Positions 26,789 to 35,209 of a stretch of 64,000 nucleotides of DNA are shown here, in pieces. The number at the start of each line of letters is the position of its first letter. Within the stretch, counting starts at the first letter, position 1. The translations under genes were made by a program, and so were the position numbers. This DNA is from WRDS01 sp964492775 (lineage in GTDB: Bacteria > Actinomycetota > Coriobacteriia > Anaerosomatales > PHET01), in contig CAZBLH010000005.1 of assembly GCA_964492775.1 (NCBI GenBank), positions 33,665-97,664 on the forward strand, given 5' to 3'. The notes beneath the pieces are model-generated. The model saw only the letters and a program-made list of their open reading frames with translations, was not told the origin of the DNA and did no database searches.

Positions 26789-28540
26789 ATGAGAGACATC
26801 AACCTGCGCTACGTCGACGAGGCCTACGGCGAAGATGGCCTCATCGAACGGTTCGGCCTGCACTACCCTGACAACTTCAACTTCGCGTACGACATCGTCG
26901 ACGACATCGCTCTCGCGGAGCCCGATCGCCCAGCGATGGTGTGGTGCAACCCCGAAGGCGAGGAACACCGCTTCTCCTTCGGCGACATCAAGCGATGGAG
27001 CGACAAGACCGCGAACTACCTATCATCGCTTGGCATCGGCAAGGGCGACATGGTCATGGTGATCCTGCGCCGCCACTACCAGTTCTGGTTCACCGCCGTT
27101 GCGCTCCAGAAGCTCGGGGCCGTCATGGTCCCGGCGACCTTCATGCTCAAGGAGCACGACCTCGAGTACCGGCTCAACTCGGCGAGCGTCAAGGCGGTCA
27201 TTTGCACCTCCATCGGCGACATCGCGGCGACCGTCGACGCGGTACAACCCTCCTGCCCAACCCTGGAGCTGAAGCTGATCGTGGACGGCGCTGGCGGCGG
27301 GACGACCGATCCGGCCGAGGCGGCTGCTGCAGGAATCGGGCCCGCACTCTCCGGCCCCGACGGCGTGTGCGCTCGGCGTTTGGAGCGAGACAGCTGGCTC
27401 GACTTCAACGCGGGTGTATCGGCAGCACCCGAGGGCTTCGAGCGCCTGGCGACGGCCGTATCCGATCCGTTCCTCCTGTACTTCTCGTCGGGCACGACCG
27501 GAAACCCCAAGATGGTGCTCCACGACGGCGCGTACCCGCTCGGACATATCTGCACGGCCAAGCACTGGCACAACGTTCAGACTGATGGCGGGTGCCACTT
27601 CACCATCGCCGATACCGGATGGGGCAAGGCGGTTTGGGGCAAGCTGTACGGGCAGTGGGCCATGGAGGCCTGCGTCTTCACCTACGACTTCGACCGATTT
27701 GTACCCGCCGACATCCTGGCGCTGATTGAGCGGTACCGGATCACAACCCTGTGTTGCCCACCAACGATGTACCGTTTCATGGTCGCCGAGGGGCTCGGCG
27801 GCCGGGACCTCAGCTCGCTCACCTACTGCACTACGGCGGGTGAGGCTCTCAATCCCGACCTGTTCGAGGCGTGGCGCGATCACACGGGGCTCCCGCTCGT
27901 GGAGGGCTTCGGTCAGACCGAGACCACGTGCGCGATCTTCAACACCGTGGGCATGGAGTGCCGCCCCGGCTCGATGGGCAAGCCCTCGCCCGCCTACACC
28001 GTCGAGCTGCACAATGATGACGGCTTGCGCTGCACCCCCGGCCAGACCGGCGAGGTCGTCATCAAGCTCGACCCACGCCCTGAAGGCCTGATGATGGAGT
28101 ACTACCGCAACGCCGAGAAGACGGCCGAAGCTATGTACGATGGCTGGTACCACACGGGAGACTTGGCCTGGGCCGACGAGGACGGGTACTTCTGGTACGT
28201 CGGCCGCAACGACGACATCATCAAGTCCAGCGGCTACCGGATCGGCCCGTTCGAGGTGGAGAGCGTCCTGCTGGAGCACGACGCCGTGCGTGAGTGTGCG
28301 GTCACCGGCGTGCCTGATGAGGTCCGCGGCAAGGCGGTCAAGGCGACCATCGTGCTCGCCGAGGGTTTCACGCCCAGCGCGGAGCTCGTCGCTGAGCTCC
28401 AGACGTGGGTCAAGAAGCGCACGGCGCCCTACAAGTACCCTCGCGTGGTCGATTTTGTGGACGCGCTGCCCAAGACGGTAAACGGAAAGATCCGCCGAGC
28501 AGCCATCCGCGACAACGACGCGGGCAACACCGAGGAGTAG
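26789..28540 (+). CDS. AMP-forming acyl-CoA synthetase (right copy)
   Basis: This complete 583 aa ANL-superfamily ligase has the P-loop LYFSSGTTGNPKM (near residue 231), CTTAGEALNP, EGFGQTETT, the hinge GRNDDIIKSSGYRIG and the C-terminal Lys loop KTVNGKIRR (near 566). It activates a carboxylic acid with ATP to acyl-CoA; beside a 2-oxoacid oxidoreductase it may run backwards, turning acyl-CoA into acid plus ATP during amino acid fermentation (inference). It starts 7 bp after the XRE-cupin gene and ends before a strong bidirectional terminator. The substrate (phenylacetyl, isobutyryl or similar) cannot be read from the sequence. Confidence 0.92.
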   Translation: MRDINLRYVDEAYGEDGLIERFGLHYPDNFNFAYDIVDDIALAEPDRPAMVWCNPEGEEHRFSFGDIKRWSDKTANYLSSLGIGKGDMVMVILRRHYQFWFTAVALQKLGAVMVPATFMLKEHDLEYRLNSASVKAVICTSIGDIAATVDAVQPSCPTLELKLIVDGAGGGTTDPAEAAAAGIGPALSGPDGVCARRLERDSWLDFNAGVSAAPEGFERLATAVSDPFLLYFSSGTTGNPKMVLHDGAYPLGHICTAKHWHNVQTDGGCHFTIADTGWGKAVWGKLYGQWAMEACVFTYDFDRFVPADILALIERYRITTLCCPPTMYRFMVAEGLGGRDLSSLTYCTTAGEALNPDLFEAWRDHTGLPLVEGFGQTETTCAIFNTVGMECRPGSMGKPSPAYTVELHNDDGLRCTPGQTGEVVIKLDPRPEGLMMEYYRNAEKTAEAMYDGWYHTGDLAWADEDGYFWYVGRNDDIIKSSGYRIGPFEVESVLLEHDAVRECAVTGVPDEVRGKAVKATIVLAEGFTPSAELVAELQTWVKKRTAPYKYPRVVDFVDALPKTVNGKIRRAAIRDNDAGNTEE

Positions 28541-28585
28541 CACCGCTGGGCATCGCGGGCTCGCTTGGGCTGGTCGCATAGACAC

Positions 28586-28627
28586 AATAAGCGCCCTGCG
28601 GCGTCGTGGCATCGCAGGGCGCTTATT
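28586..28627. terminator. Bidirectional intrinsic terminator
   Basis: A perfect 15 bp stem (AATAAGCGCCCTGCG with its complement at 28613-28627) with a 12 nt loop. The A/T-rich ends give U tracts in both directions. It serves the ligase gene on the plus strand and tRNA-Ile on the minus strand. Confidence 0.9.
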
Positions 28628-28636
28628 CACATTGAG

Positions 28637-28713
28637 TGGTGGGCCCGAGTGGATTCGAACCACTGACCTCACGGTTATCAGCCGTGCGCTCTAACCAACT
28701 GAGCTACGGGCCC
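28637..28713 (-). tRNA. tRNA-Ile (anticodon GAT)
   Basis: The 77 nt cloverleaf has encoded CCA, an acceptor stem GGGCCCG/CGGGCCC, an anticodon loop CTGATAA with anticodon GAT and a T loop TTCGAAT. It has its own promoter and shares the terminator at 28586-28627. Confidence 0.97.
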
Positions 28714-28732
28714 TCAGGTGAAACGCTCGCAT

Positions 28733-28761
28733 ACGATAGCGTGACCACCGATGAGCGTCAA
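28733..28761 (-). promoter_or_regulatory. Sigma-70 type promoter of tRNA-Ile
   Basis: On the minus strand TTGACG (28761-28756) and TATCGT (28738-28733) are exactly 17 bp apart, 19 bp before the first tRNA base. The element lies just outside the end of the yjbQ gene. Confidence 0.75.
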
Positions 28762-28774
28762 ATCCCACGGCATC

Positions 28775-29173
28775 TCAGGCCCCCGGGAGCACCGTCACGT
28801 GCAGCCTTCTCGTGCGAGGTCCGTCGAATTCACAGAAGTAGATGCCCTGCCAGGTGCCGAGAACAAGCCGTCCGCCCTCGATGGGAACGAGCAGGCTCGG
28901 CCCCACCAGCGAGGCCTTGAGATGCCCGTCGCTGTTGCCCTCCCGGTGCCTCCAGCCAGCCGAACGCGGAGCCACGCGGGCGAGCCCGTCTACCACGTCA
29001 GCGGCGACGTCGGGGTCGGCGTTCTCGTTGATCGTGACGGCAGCCGTCGTGTGCGGGCAGAAGACGAGTACCGCGCCTCGGGTCACGGCCGACTCCGCGA
29101 TAGCCTCGGCGACCATGTCGGTCACATCAACGAGCTCTTCTCGGCGAGTCGTGCGCACTTGGAACTGCACCAC
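28775..29173 (-). CDS. YjbQ/UPF0047 family protein
   Basis: This 132 aa protein of the secondary thiamine-phosphate-synthase-like family (YjbQ, UPF0047) keeps the conserved active-site pattern: FCPHTTAAVTINENADPDV, HREGNSDGHLKASLVGPS, GTWQGIYFCEFDGPR. E. coli YjbQ has weak thiamine phosphate synthase activity, but the cellular role is unsettled. Adjacent GTG codons at 29173 and 29170 lie 5 and 8 bases after GGGGAGAGG; I use the first. It is divergent from the bifunctional-nuclease gene, with 76 bp between them. Confidence 0.9.
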   Translation of the reverse strand: MVQFQVRTTRREELVDVTDMVAEAIAESAVTRGAVLVFCPHTTAAVTINENADPDVAADVVDGLARVAPRSAGWRHREGNSDGHLKASLVGPSLLVPIEGGRLVLGTWQGIYFCEFDGPRTRRLHVTVLPGA

Positions 29174-29249
29174 GGCGACCTCTCCCCGGTCGGGGTATGA
29201 TAAGAGATTCAGCCACACACTACCGCAAGTGCGACTAGGAGGCGGCCTC

Positions 29250-29738
29250 ATGGTACAGGTCGGGATTGCGAGCATCGCGGTAGATCCGCGGACCGAGCAG
29301 CCGGTCATCATCCTGAAGCCGCTCCAGGATGAGTCGGAACACGAGCGGCTGCTGCCCATCTGGATCGGGCACCCTGAAGCCACCGCGATCCTGCTCGCGC
29401 TGGAGGGCGTGGAGACTCCCAGGCCTATGACGCACGATCTCATGAACGGCGTGCTGGCAGCGACGGGCCACTACGTCGAGCGTGTCGAGATCACTCGCGT
29501 GGAAGAGGGCACGTACTACGCCGCCCTGTTTCTCCGCGGAGAGGATAGCCTCCACGCAATCGACTCACGACCCTCGGACGCGATTGCGCTTGCCGTGCGC
29601 ACCGGTGCGCCGATCTTCGTCGCAGAAGACGTCCTGGACTCCTCCGGGATCGTCGACGAGTCAATCGACGAAGACGCCGAGGTCGAGGAGTTCCGCCGCT
29701 TCCTCGAGAACGTGGACCCAGAGGACTTCCAGGGCTAA
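29250..29738 (+). CDS. Bifunctional nuclease (BFN/DUF151) domain protein
   Basis: This 162 aa protein has the BFN/DUF151 core: LKPLQDESEHERLLPIWIGHPEA, followed by LMNGVLAATGH and AIDSRPSDAIALAVRTGAPIFV. Plant members have RNase and DNase activity; bacterial ones are common in actinobacteria and thermophiles and remain uncharacterised. The C-terminal 35 residues are very acidic. AGGAGG lies 8 bases before ATG 29250. Its stop overlaps the convergent adaptor gene by 4 bp. Confidence 0.9.
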   Translation: MVQVGIASIAVDPRTEQPVIILKPLQDESEHERLLPIWIGHPEATAILLALEGVETPRPMTHDLMNGVLAATGHYVERVEITRVEEGTYYAALFLRGEDSLHAIDSRPSDAIALAVRTGAPIFVAEDVLDSSGIVDESIDEDAEVEEFRRFLENVDPEDFQG

Positions 29739-31192
29739 CTCCCTGCCGCTCGCACCGCCATGCCATCGCTGTACTGCGTTGCCCCTGCGAGCGCTACGAC
29801 GGCGCCCGGCTCCAGGCCGCCGAGCACCTCTACATCAGTCTCGGTGGTTGCGCCGACGGTGATCTCCGTCTTGGCGAGCTTCCCTTCACGCACGACGTAC
29901 ACGTAGTCCGTGCCACCTTCTGCGAAGAGCGCATCGAGCGGGATGGTGAGCGCGCCTGTCTGAGAACTCACCTCGATCACGGCATCGCCCTTCATGCCGA
30001 CGAGGATGTCCTCTCCTGTCGACTCCAGCGCCAGCTCGACCTCGAACACGGTGGCACCGGTCGCGGTCGTCTGAGCGACCGGGTTGATGCGGACTACGCT
30101 CGTCGAGAACTCCTTGTCGGGGAACGCGTCGAGCCTGATGTTGGCGGCCATGTCGACGGTGATCCGCCGGACGTCAACCTCGTCGACCTCCGCGATGAAT
30201 GAGAGAGCGCCGAAGTCCACCACAGTGAAGGGTGCAGCTCCCGGCGACACAGCCGACCCCGGCCCAAGTGGCGGGACGTCAGCGCCGGGAATGGCGGACG
30301 GGGCTGTGTTGAAGACCACCACTCCCCCGATGGGAGCGACGAGCGTCGCGTCATCGAGATTGCGTTCTGCGAGCACCAGGGCGGTCGCAGCCTGGTCGAC
30401 CGCATCGGCGGCAGCGGTCCGCTGAACCGTCGTGCTCGCCCCTTCCAGCTTCTTGAGCTGCGCCTCGGCGGCTCTGAGTGCGGCCAGTGCCTGCGCCTCT
30501 ACAGCCTTTGCCTGCGCCTTGGCTGCGGAGAGGTTCGCCGTCGCGAGTTGCTGTTCTGTGGCCTTCGCCGAGAGGAAGCCTGCGTACGCCTGGTCCTTAG
30601 CTGCAGCGAGAGCGGCCTTCGTCGCGTCCTCGGAGGGGTACGCCGACCACGCAGCCGATGCCCCGTCGTACGCGGTCCGGGCGGCGGTCACCGCGGCGCG
30701 AGCCGCCTCTTGCTGCGCTGCGGAGGGAGCCTGGTCGCCTACGGCTGCTACCTGCGCTTTCGCAGCCTCGTACGCCTGTCGAGCGGCCGTCACGCCGGCA
30801 CGCGCAGCCGAGAGATCCGCCGCGCCGGGAGCCTGGTCATCAATCGCGGCGCGCTGGGCCTTGGCCTGCGAGAGCGCAGCCCGGGCCTGGGCGACCTGCA
30901 GCTCAAGCGGTGCGGTATCGAGCTTGGCGATTTCCCGGCCGGCCTCGACGACCTGGCCGTCGCTCACCAGCACCTCATCGAGCACGCCCTGCACAGGCGG
31001 GTACACATCGGCTCGCGCACCGGTCTTGACGCTGCCCGAGGCGGTCACGGTCACGGCGAGGTCACGTGTGGCCGCCTCGGCGGTCTGAATCTCGGGGGCT
31101 CCGGCCCGAGCGTTCCAGACGAAGTACCCCGCCACTGCGGCGACGAGCAAGACGGCAGAGACCGCGGCGATTACGCGACCCTTCTTCGACAT
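29735..31192 (-). CDS. HlyD/MacA-type membrane fusion (periplasmic adaptor) protein
   Basis: This 485 aa protein has an N-terminal signal-anchor (residues about 7-26), a biotinyl-lipoyl-like half (VYPPVQGVLDEVLVSDGQVVEAGREIAKLD, about 63-92), a long Ala-rich coiled-coil hairpin (about 95-265), the second lipoyl half and a beta-barrel (SFIAEVDEVDVRRI) and a C-terminal domain. It would link an inner-membrane exporter to the cell envelope. No ABC or RND partner gene adjoins it, which is unusual: MacA-type adaptors are normally followed by macB. The gene overlaps the convergent BFN gene by 4 bp. A contribution to the FtsX system at 16-20 kb is possible but speculative. Confidence 0.87.
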   Translation of the reverse strand: MSKKGRVIAAVSAVLLVAAVAGYFVWNARAGAPEIQTAEAATRDLAVTVTASGSVKTGARADVYPPVQGVLDEVLVSDGQVVEAGREIAKLDTAPLELQVAQARAALSQAKAQRAAIDDQAPGAADLSAARAGVTAARQAYEAAKAQVAAVGDQAPSAAQQEAARAAVTAARTAYDGASAAWSAYPSEDATKAALAAAKDQAYAGFLSAKATEQQLATANLSAAKAQAKAVEAQALAALRAAEAQLKKLEGASTTVQRTAAADAVDQAATALVLAERNLDDATLVAPIGGVVVFNTAPSAIPGADVPPLGPGSAVSPGAAPFTVVDFGALSFIAEVDEVDVRRITVDMAANIRLDAFPDKEFSTSVVRINPVAQTTATGATVFEVELALESTGEDILVGMKGDAVIEVSSQTGALTIPLDALFAEGGTDYVYVVREGKLAKTEITVGATTETDVEVLGGLEPGAVVALAGATQYSDGMAVRAAGS

Positions 31193-31349
31193 CAGGCCCT
31201 CCCAGGTGAGCTGGCATTTTCACGCAACTGCTAGTCCCATTCTTGCACAAGCAGCCCCGAGACTGCGCAGCGACAGGCCAGCCGAAAAGAGGTCCCGCAT
31301 GGCACTCGGCCTCCGTGCGCAGCGCCCGGGGAGTAGAGCCGTTGCCGCG

Positions 31350-32051
31350 CTAGCCGAGGAAGAGATCGGCCACCTCGCGCATAGACTCCACAGCATAGTG
31401 GGGGCCGGCCTCGAGCAGGCGCTCTTTAGTCGCCACGCCCCACAGAGCGGCGATTGCCACGCTGCCGGCCGACAGCGCGGCGGTCGTGTCATGCGGGCTG
31501 TCGCCGACGTAGGCGCATCGAGTCGGGCTGACGCCGAGAAGACTCGCCGCGTGGACTACCGGATACGGATCGGGCTTGTGGACGGGCACGTCATCGTAGC
31601 TGACGAGCACCTCGAAGTACTGGGCGAGCCCAAAGAGCTGCAGGCCCCGTTCAGACTGCCCTCGCCCTTTCGAGGTCACAACGCCGAGCCGGTATCCTGC
31701 CTCGCGTAGCCGCTCGAGGCTTTCCTCGACGCCCGGGTACTCGCGCACGAGCTCATCGTGTACCCCGGCGTTGTGCTCGCGGTAGACGCGCACGAGCTCC
31801 GCGGCATGTGCATCGCCAAACTCGGCCATCTGCGCGATGAGCGGCGTGCCCACGTTGAGCATCAGCTCTTCATCCGGCGGCGAGAAGCCCAGCACCGAAG
31901 CAGTGGCGTGCTTCATCGACGCGAGGATCGCATCGAGCGTGTCGATCAGCGTGCCGTCGAGATCAAACAGAACGGCTTCGATCTCACTCAGGCAAGACGA
32001 GTCACGCTGGGCCGCGGACTGCGATCTGCCGTCGGCCTTTGAACTACTCAC
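31350..32051 (-). CDS. HAD-superfamily phosphatase (phosphoglycolate/PpaX-like)
   Basis: This subfamily IA HAD hydrolase of about 233 aa has motif I FDLDGTLID (nucleophile and acid/base Asp), motif II VVTSKGR, motif III Lys in VHKPDPYPV and motif IV GDSPHDTTAA, with an alpha-helical cap between. Phosphoglycolate phosphatase or pyrophosphatase PpaX are the nearest functional guesses. The start is uncertain: GTG 32051 overlaps the 3' end of gyrA by 8 bp and has a weak ribosome site, and no other ATG or GTG lies between it and motif I. It follows gyrA on the same strand and is probably its operon partner. Confidence 0.82.
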   Translation of the reverse strand: MSSSKADGRSQSAAQRDSSCLSEIEAVLFDLDGTLIDTLDAILASMKHATASVLGFSPPDEELMLNVGTPLIAQMAEFGDAHAAELVRVYREHNAGVHDELVREYPGVEESLERLREAGYRLGVVTSKGRGQSERGLQLFGLAQYFEVLVSYDDVPVHKPDPYPVVHAASLLGVSPTRCAYVGDSPHDTTAALSAGSVAIAALWGVATKERLLEAGPHYAVESMREVADLFLG

Positions 32052-34683
32052 CGGCAATCTGGCCGTCCTCCGCGTCCTCGAACTCCTCGGCGGCCAGTTC
32101 TTCGGCCTCAGCTTCAAGCGCGTCATGCCCGAGGGCGTCCGTCTGCTCCGGCGGAATCGTCGCCTCGGCCTCGCCCGACTCGTCGATGAGCGTGCCCTGA
32201 CCCTCGGCCAGACCGCGCGGCTTCACCTTGCGCCGACCGCCGGAGACTCTGGCAATCGCTGAGACGCGGTCGGTTTCCGAGACGTTCATGACCTTGACGC
32301 CCTGGGTGGAGCGCCCAAGACGGCTGATGTCCTCGGCACGGACCCGGATGACGACCCCCTCTTCGGAGATGAGCATGAGCTCGTGCGCGGCGCCGACGAT
32401 CTTCATGCCCGCGATCGGGCCCTTCTTCGGCGTGACCTGGATCGTCCGCACTCCCTGACCGCCACGGTGGTGGAGCGGGTAGTCGGCAACGGGCGTACGT
32501 TTGCCGTAGCCGCGCTCGGTGACCACAAAGAGCTCGGAGCCCGGCACGGCGATCTCCATGCCGAGGACACGCTCGCCCTCCTTGATGGTCATGCCCTTGA
32601 CGCCCATGGTGTCGCGGCCCATCGGGCGCGCCTCAGACTCTTCCCACTTGATGGCCTTGCCGGCCGTGGAGACCATGATCACGCGCTCGTCGGGCTTGAC
32701 GCGCCTAACCTCGATCAGCTCGTCACCATCTCGCAAGTTGATGGCGATGATCCCGTCGCGACGACTGCGGTCGTACGCCTGGATCGCGGTCTTCTTGACC
32801 ATCCCGCCCGCGGTCGCGAACAGGAGGTACTCGTCCGGGCTGAAGGTCTTGGTGTTGATGACGGCGGCGATCTTCTCGCCGGCCTCGAACGGCAGCAGGT
32901 TCACGGCCGCGGTCCCCCGCGCGTGCCGGCTGCCCACCGGAAGCTCGTGGACCTTCAGGCGGTAGACCTTGCCCTTCGACGAGAAGAAGAGCACGTAATC
33001 GTGGGTGCTTGCGATGAACAGGTGCTCGACGAAGTCGTTGTCCCGCAGATTGACCCCCTGCAGACCCTTGCCGCCGCGCTTCTGCTGGCGATACGTCGCG
33101 ACTGGCAGCCGCTTCACGTAGCCGGCCTTGGTGATGGTGACAACCATGTCTTCCTCGGCGATAAGATCCTCAACATCGAGGTCCTTCGCCGCGGCCGACA
33201 GCTCGGTCAGACGCTTGGTCGCGTACTTCTCGCGGAGCTCAAGCAGCTCCTCCTTGATGATCTGCAGCACGAGGTTGACGTCGCCCAGGACCCGCTTGTA
33301 CCAGTCAATCTTCGAGCGCAGCTCGGCGAGTTCCGCCTCGATCTTGTGGCGCTCGAGGCCGGTCAGCCTGCGTAGACGCATCTCGAGGATGGCGTCCGCC
33401 TGAGTCTCGCTGAGGCCGAAGGCTTCCATCAACGAGGCTTTCGCCTCGATGTCGGTCTCGGAGCCCCGGATGATCCGAATCACTTCGTCGATATTGTCGA
33501 GCGCGATGACGTAGCCCTCGAGGATGTGAGCCCGCTCCTCTGCCTTGCGCAGCTCGTAGCGGGTGCGCCTGACGATGACGTCCTTCTGGTGCTCGATGTA
33601 GTGGTGGAGCATCTCTTTCAGGGTGAGTGTCTTGGGCACCCCATCCACCAAGGCCAGCATGATCACGCCGAAGCTCTGCTGGAGCTGGGTGTGCTTGAAG
33701 AGCTTGTTCAGCACGACCTGGGGCACGCACTGCTGCTTGAGCTCGATGACCACGCGCATGCCCTTGCGGTCGGACTCGTCGCGCAGGTCGGAGATCTCGG
33801 TGAGCTTCTTCTCGCGAACCAGGTCCGCAATCTTGGTGACGAGCTTGGATTTGTTCACCTGGTACGGGATCTCGGTGACGATAATCCGCGTGCGGCCGGT
33901 TGAGGTCTGCTCGATGTGGGCTTTGCCCCGCACCGTCAGCGACCCGCGACCAGTCTCATACGCCGAGCGGATTCCGTCGAAGCCCATGATCATTCCCCCG
34001 GTCGGGAAGTCAGGACCGGGGAGAACCGTCATCAGCTCGTCGAGCGTCACCTCTGGGTTGTCCATTTGCATGATGACCGCGTCGATGACCTCGCCGAGGT
34101 TGTGCGGCGGAATGTTCGTGGCCATGCCCACGGCGATACCGGCCGAGCCGTTGACCAGCAGGTTCGGGAACCGGCTCGGGAGCACGGTCGGCTCCTGCAG
34201 GGACTCGTCGTAGTTGGGCCCGAAGTCGACGGTCTCCTTGTCGAGGTCGCGAAGGAGCTCCATCGCGAGCCGCTGGAGCCGCGCCTCGGTGTAGCGCATC
34301 GCTGCTGCCGAGTCGCCGTCGACCGAACCGAAGTTGTCGTGCCCGTCTACGAGGGGGGCGCGCATCGCGAACGGCTGCGCTAGACGCACCATCGTGTCGT
34401 AGACAGCCTGATCGCCGTGCGGATGGTACTTGCCGATTACTTCTCCGACCGTCCACGCCGACTTCTTGAAAGGACGGGTCGGGGTGAGCCCGGACTCGTT
34501 CATGGCGTACAGAATCCGGCGATGAACTGGCTTGAGCCCATCACGGACGTCCGGCAGGGCTCGAGCGACGATGACGCTCATCGAGTACTCGAGGAATGAT
34601 TTTCTGAGCTCAGTTTGAATCTCGATCGGCAACAGAGTGGTGCCGCTCGTGTCGATCGTGCCGTTGCCCTTCTCGTCTGCCAC
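32044..34683 (-). CDS. gyrA: DNA gyrase subunit A
   Basis: This 879 aa subunit cuts and rejoins DNA in the A2B2 gyrase that introduces negative supercoils. The catalytic Tyr131 is in AMRYTEARL, and the GyrA box that wraps DNA is QKRGGKGLQG in the C-terminal beta-pinwheel. In the quinolone-determining region, residue 92 (HPHGDQAVYDT, equal to E. coli Ser83) is Gln, while Asp96 (E. coli Asp87) is kept. The C-terminus is a long acidic tail. GTG 34683 is directly adjacent to the stop of the preceding small membrane protein gene, and gyrB is further upstream on the same strand. Confidence 0.98.
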   Translation of the reverse strand: MADEKGNGTIDTSGTTLLPIEIQTELRKSFLEYSMSVIVARALPDVRDGLKPVHRRILYAMNESGLTPTRPFKKSAWTVGEVIGKYHPHGDQAVYDTMVRLAQPFAMRAPLVDGHDNFGSVDGDSAAAMRYTEARLQRLAMELLRDLDKETVDFGPNYDESLQEPTVLPSRFPNLLVNGSAGIAVGMATNIPPHNLGEVIDAVIMQMDNPEVTLDELMTVLPGPDFPTGGMIMGFDGIRSAYETGRGSLTVRGKAHIEQTSTGRTRIIVTEIPYQVNKSKLVTKIADLVREKKLTEISDLRDESDRKGMRVVIELKQQCVPQVVLNKLFKHTQLQQSFGVIMLALVDGVPKTLTLKEMLHHYIEHQKDVIVRRTRYELRKAEERAHILEGYVIALDNIDEVIRIIRGSETDIEAKASLMEAFGLSETQADAILEMRLRRLTGLERHKIEAELAELRSKIDWYKRVLGDVNLVLQIIKEELLELREKYATKRLTELSAAAKDLDVEDLIAEEDMVVTITKAGYVKRLPVATYRQQKRGGKGLQGVNLRDNDFVEHLFIASTHDYVLFFSSKGKVYRLKVHELPVGSRHARGTAAVNLLPFEAGEKIAAVINTKTFSPDEYLLFATAGGMVKKTAIQAYDRSRRDGIIAINLRDGDELIEVRRVKPDERVIMVSTAGKAIKWEESEARPMGRDTMGVKGMTIKEGERVLGMEIAVPGSELFVVTERGYGKRTPVADYPLHHRGGQGVRTIQVTPKKGPIAGMKIVGAAHELMLISEEGVVIRVRAEDISRLGRSTQGVKVMNVSETDRVSAIARVSGGRRKVKPRGLAEGQGTLIDESGEAEATIPPEQTDALGHDALEAEAEELAAEEFEDAEDGQIAGE

Positions 34684-35181
34684 CTAGAGCACTCCTCGCT
34701 TCTTGAACTCCCTATACAAGAGCCATCCACCAATCGCCGTGAACAACACCCCGAAGACTCCGAGGCCTCCGGCTGCTGTGATCCCTATCATCCCGCTCTG
34801 GCGAGCACCGGCGAAACCTGCCGCTCCCCAGATCACCAACAGTGCCCCTATCGCTGCCAGCAACGCCCCGGACACGATACCTACATAGCCCAGGTCCACC
34901 GCCGACTGCGCTTCTTCGGCCGCGAGCTCAGCGAGAAGCCCGTCGAGCACCTTCGGGTCGATCTTCTTGTCGCGCGGCGATGCCTTCGCCTCCGCCTCGG
35001 TCCGCTCCGGCGCTGCCTCTTCCGTCGCAGCCGGTACTGCAACTCCAGGCACCTCGCTGCCCCGCTGCGCCTCACGCAGCCGCTGCAGCTCCTCGAACGC
35101 CTCCCTCTCCCATGGAGGAGGTTCGAAGGGTTTGGGGCCCTGCTTTCGCTCCAGGCCTAGCTCGAACTCGCTCTCGCCCAT
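34684..35181 (-). CDS. Small membrane protein between gyrB and gyrA
   Basis: This 165 aa protein has a charged, coiled N-terminal half (about residues 1-95, rich in Glu/Arg/Ala) and two transmembrane helices near the C-terminus (about 98-120 and 130-153), ending in the basic tail REFKKRGVL. No family is recognised. It lies 28 bp after the gyrB stop and its own stop directly abuts the gyrA start codon, so translation of gyrA is likely coupled to it. A membrane-associated role is all that can be inferred. Confidence 0.7.
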   Translation of the reverse strand: MGESEFELGLERKQGPKPFEPPPWEREAFEELQRLREAQRGSEVPGVAVPAATEEAAPERTEAEAKASPRDKKIDPKVLDGLLAELAAEEAQSAVDLGYVGIVSGALLAAIGALLVIWGAAGFAGARQSGMIGITAAGGLGVFGVLFTAIGGWLLYREFKKRGVL

Positions 35182-35209
35182 GCTCCGGTTTCCCTCCGGC
35201 CTCGATGCG

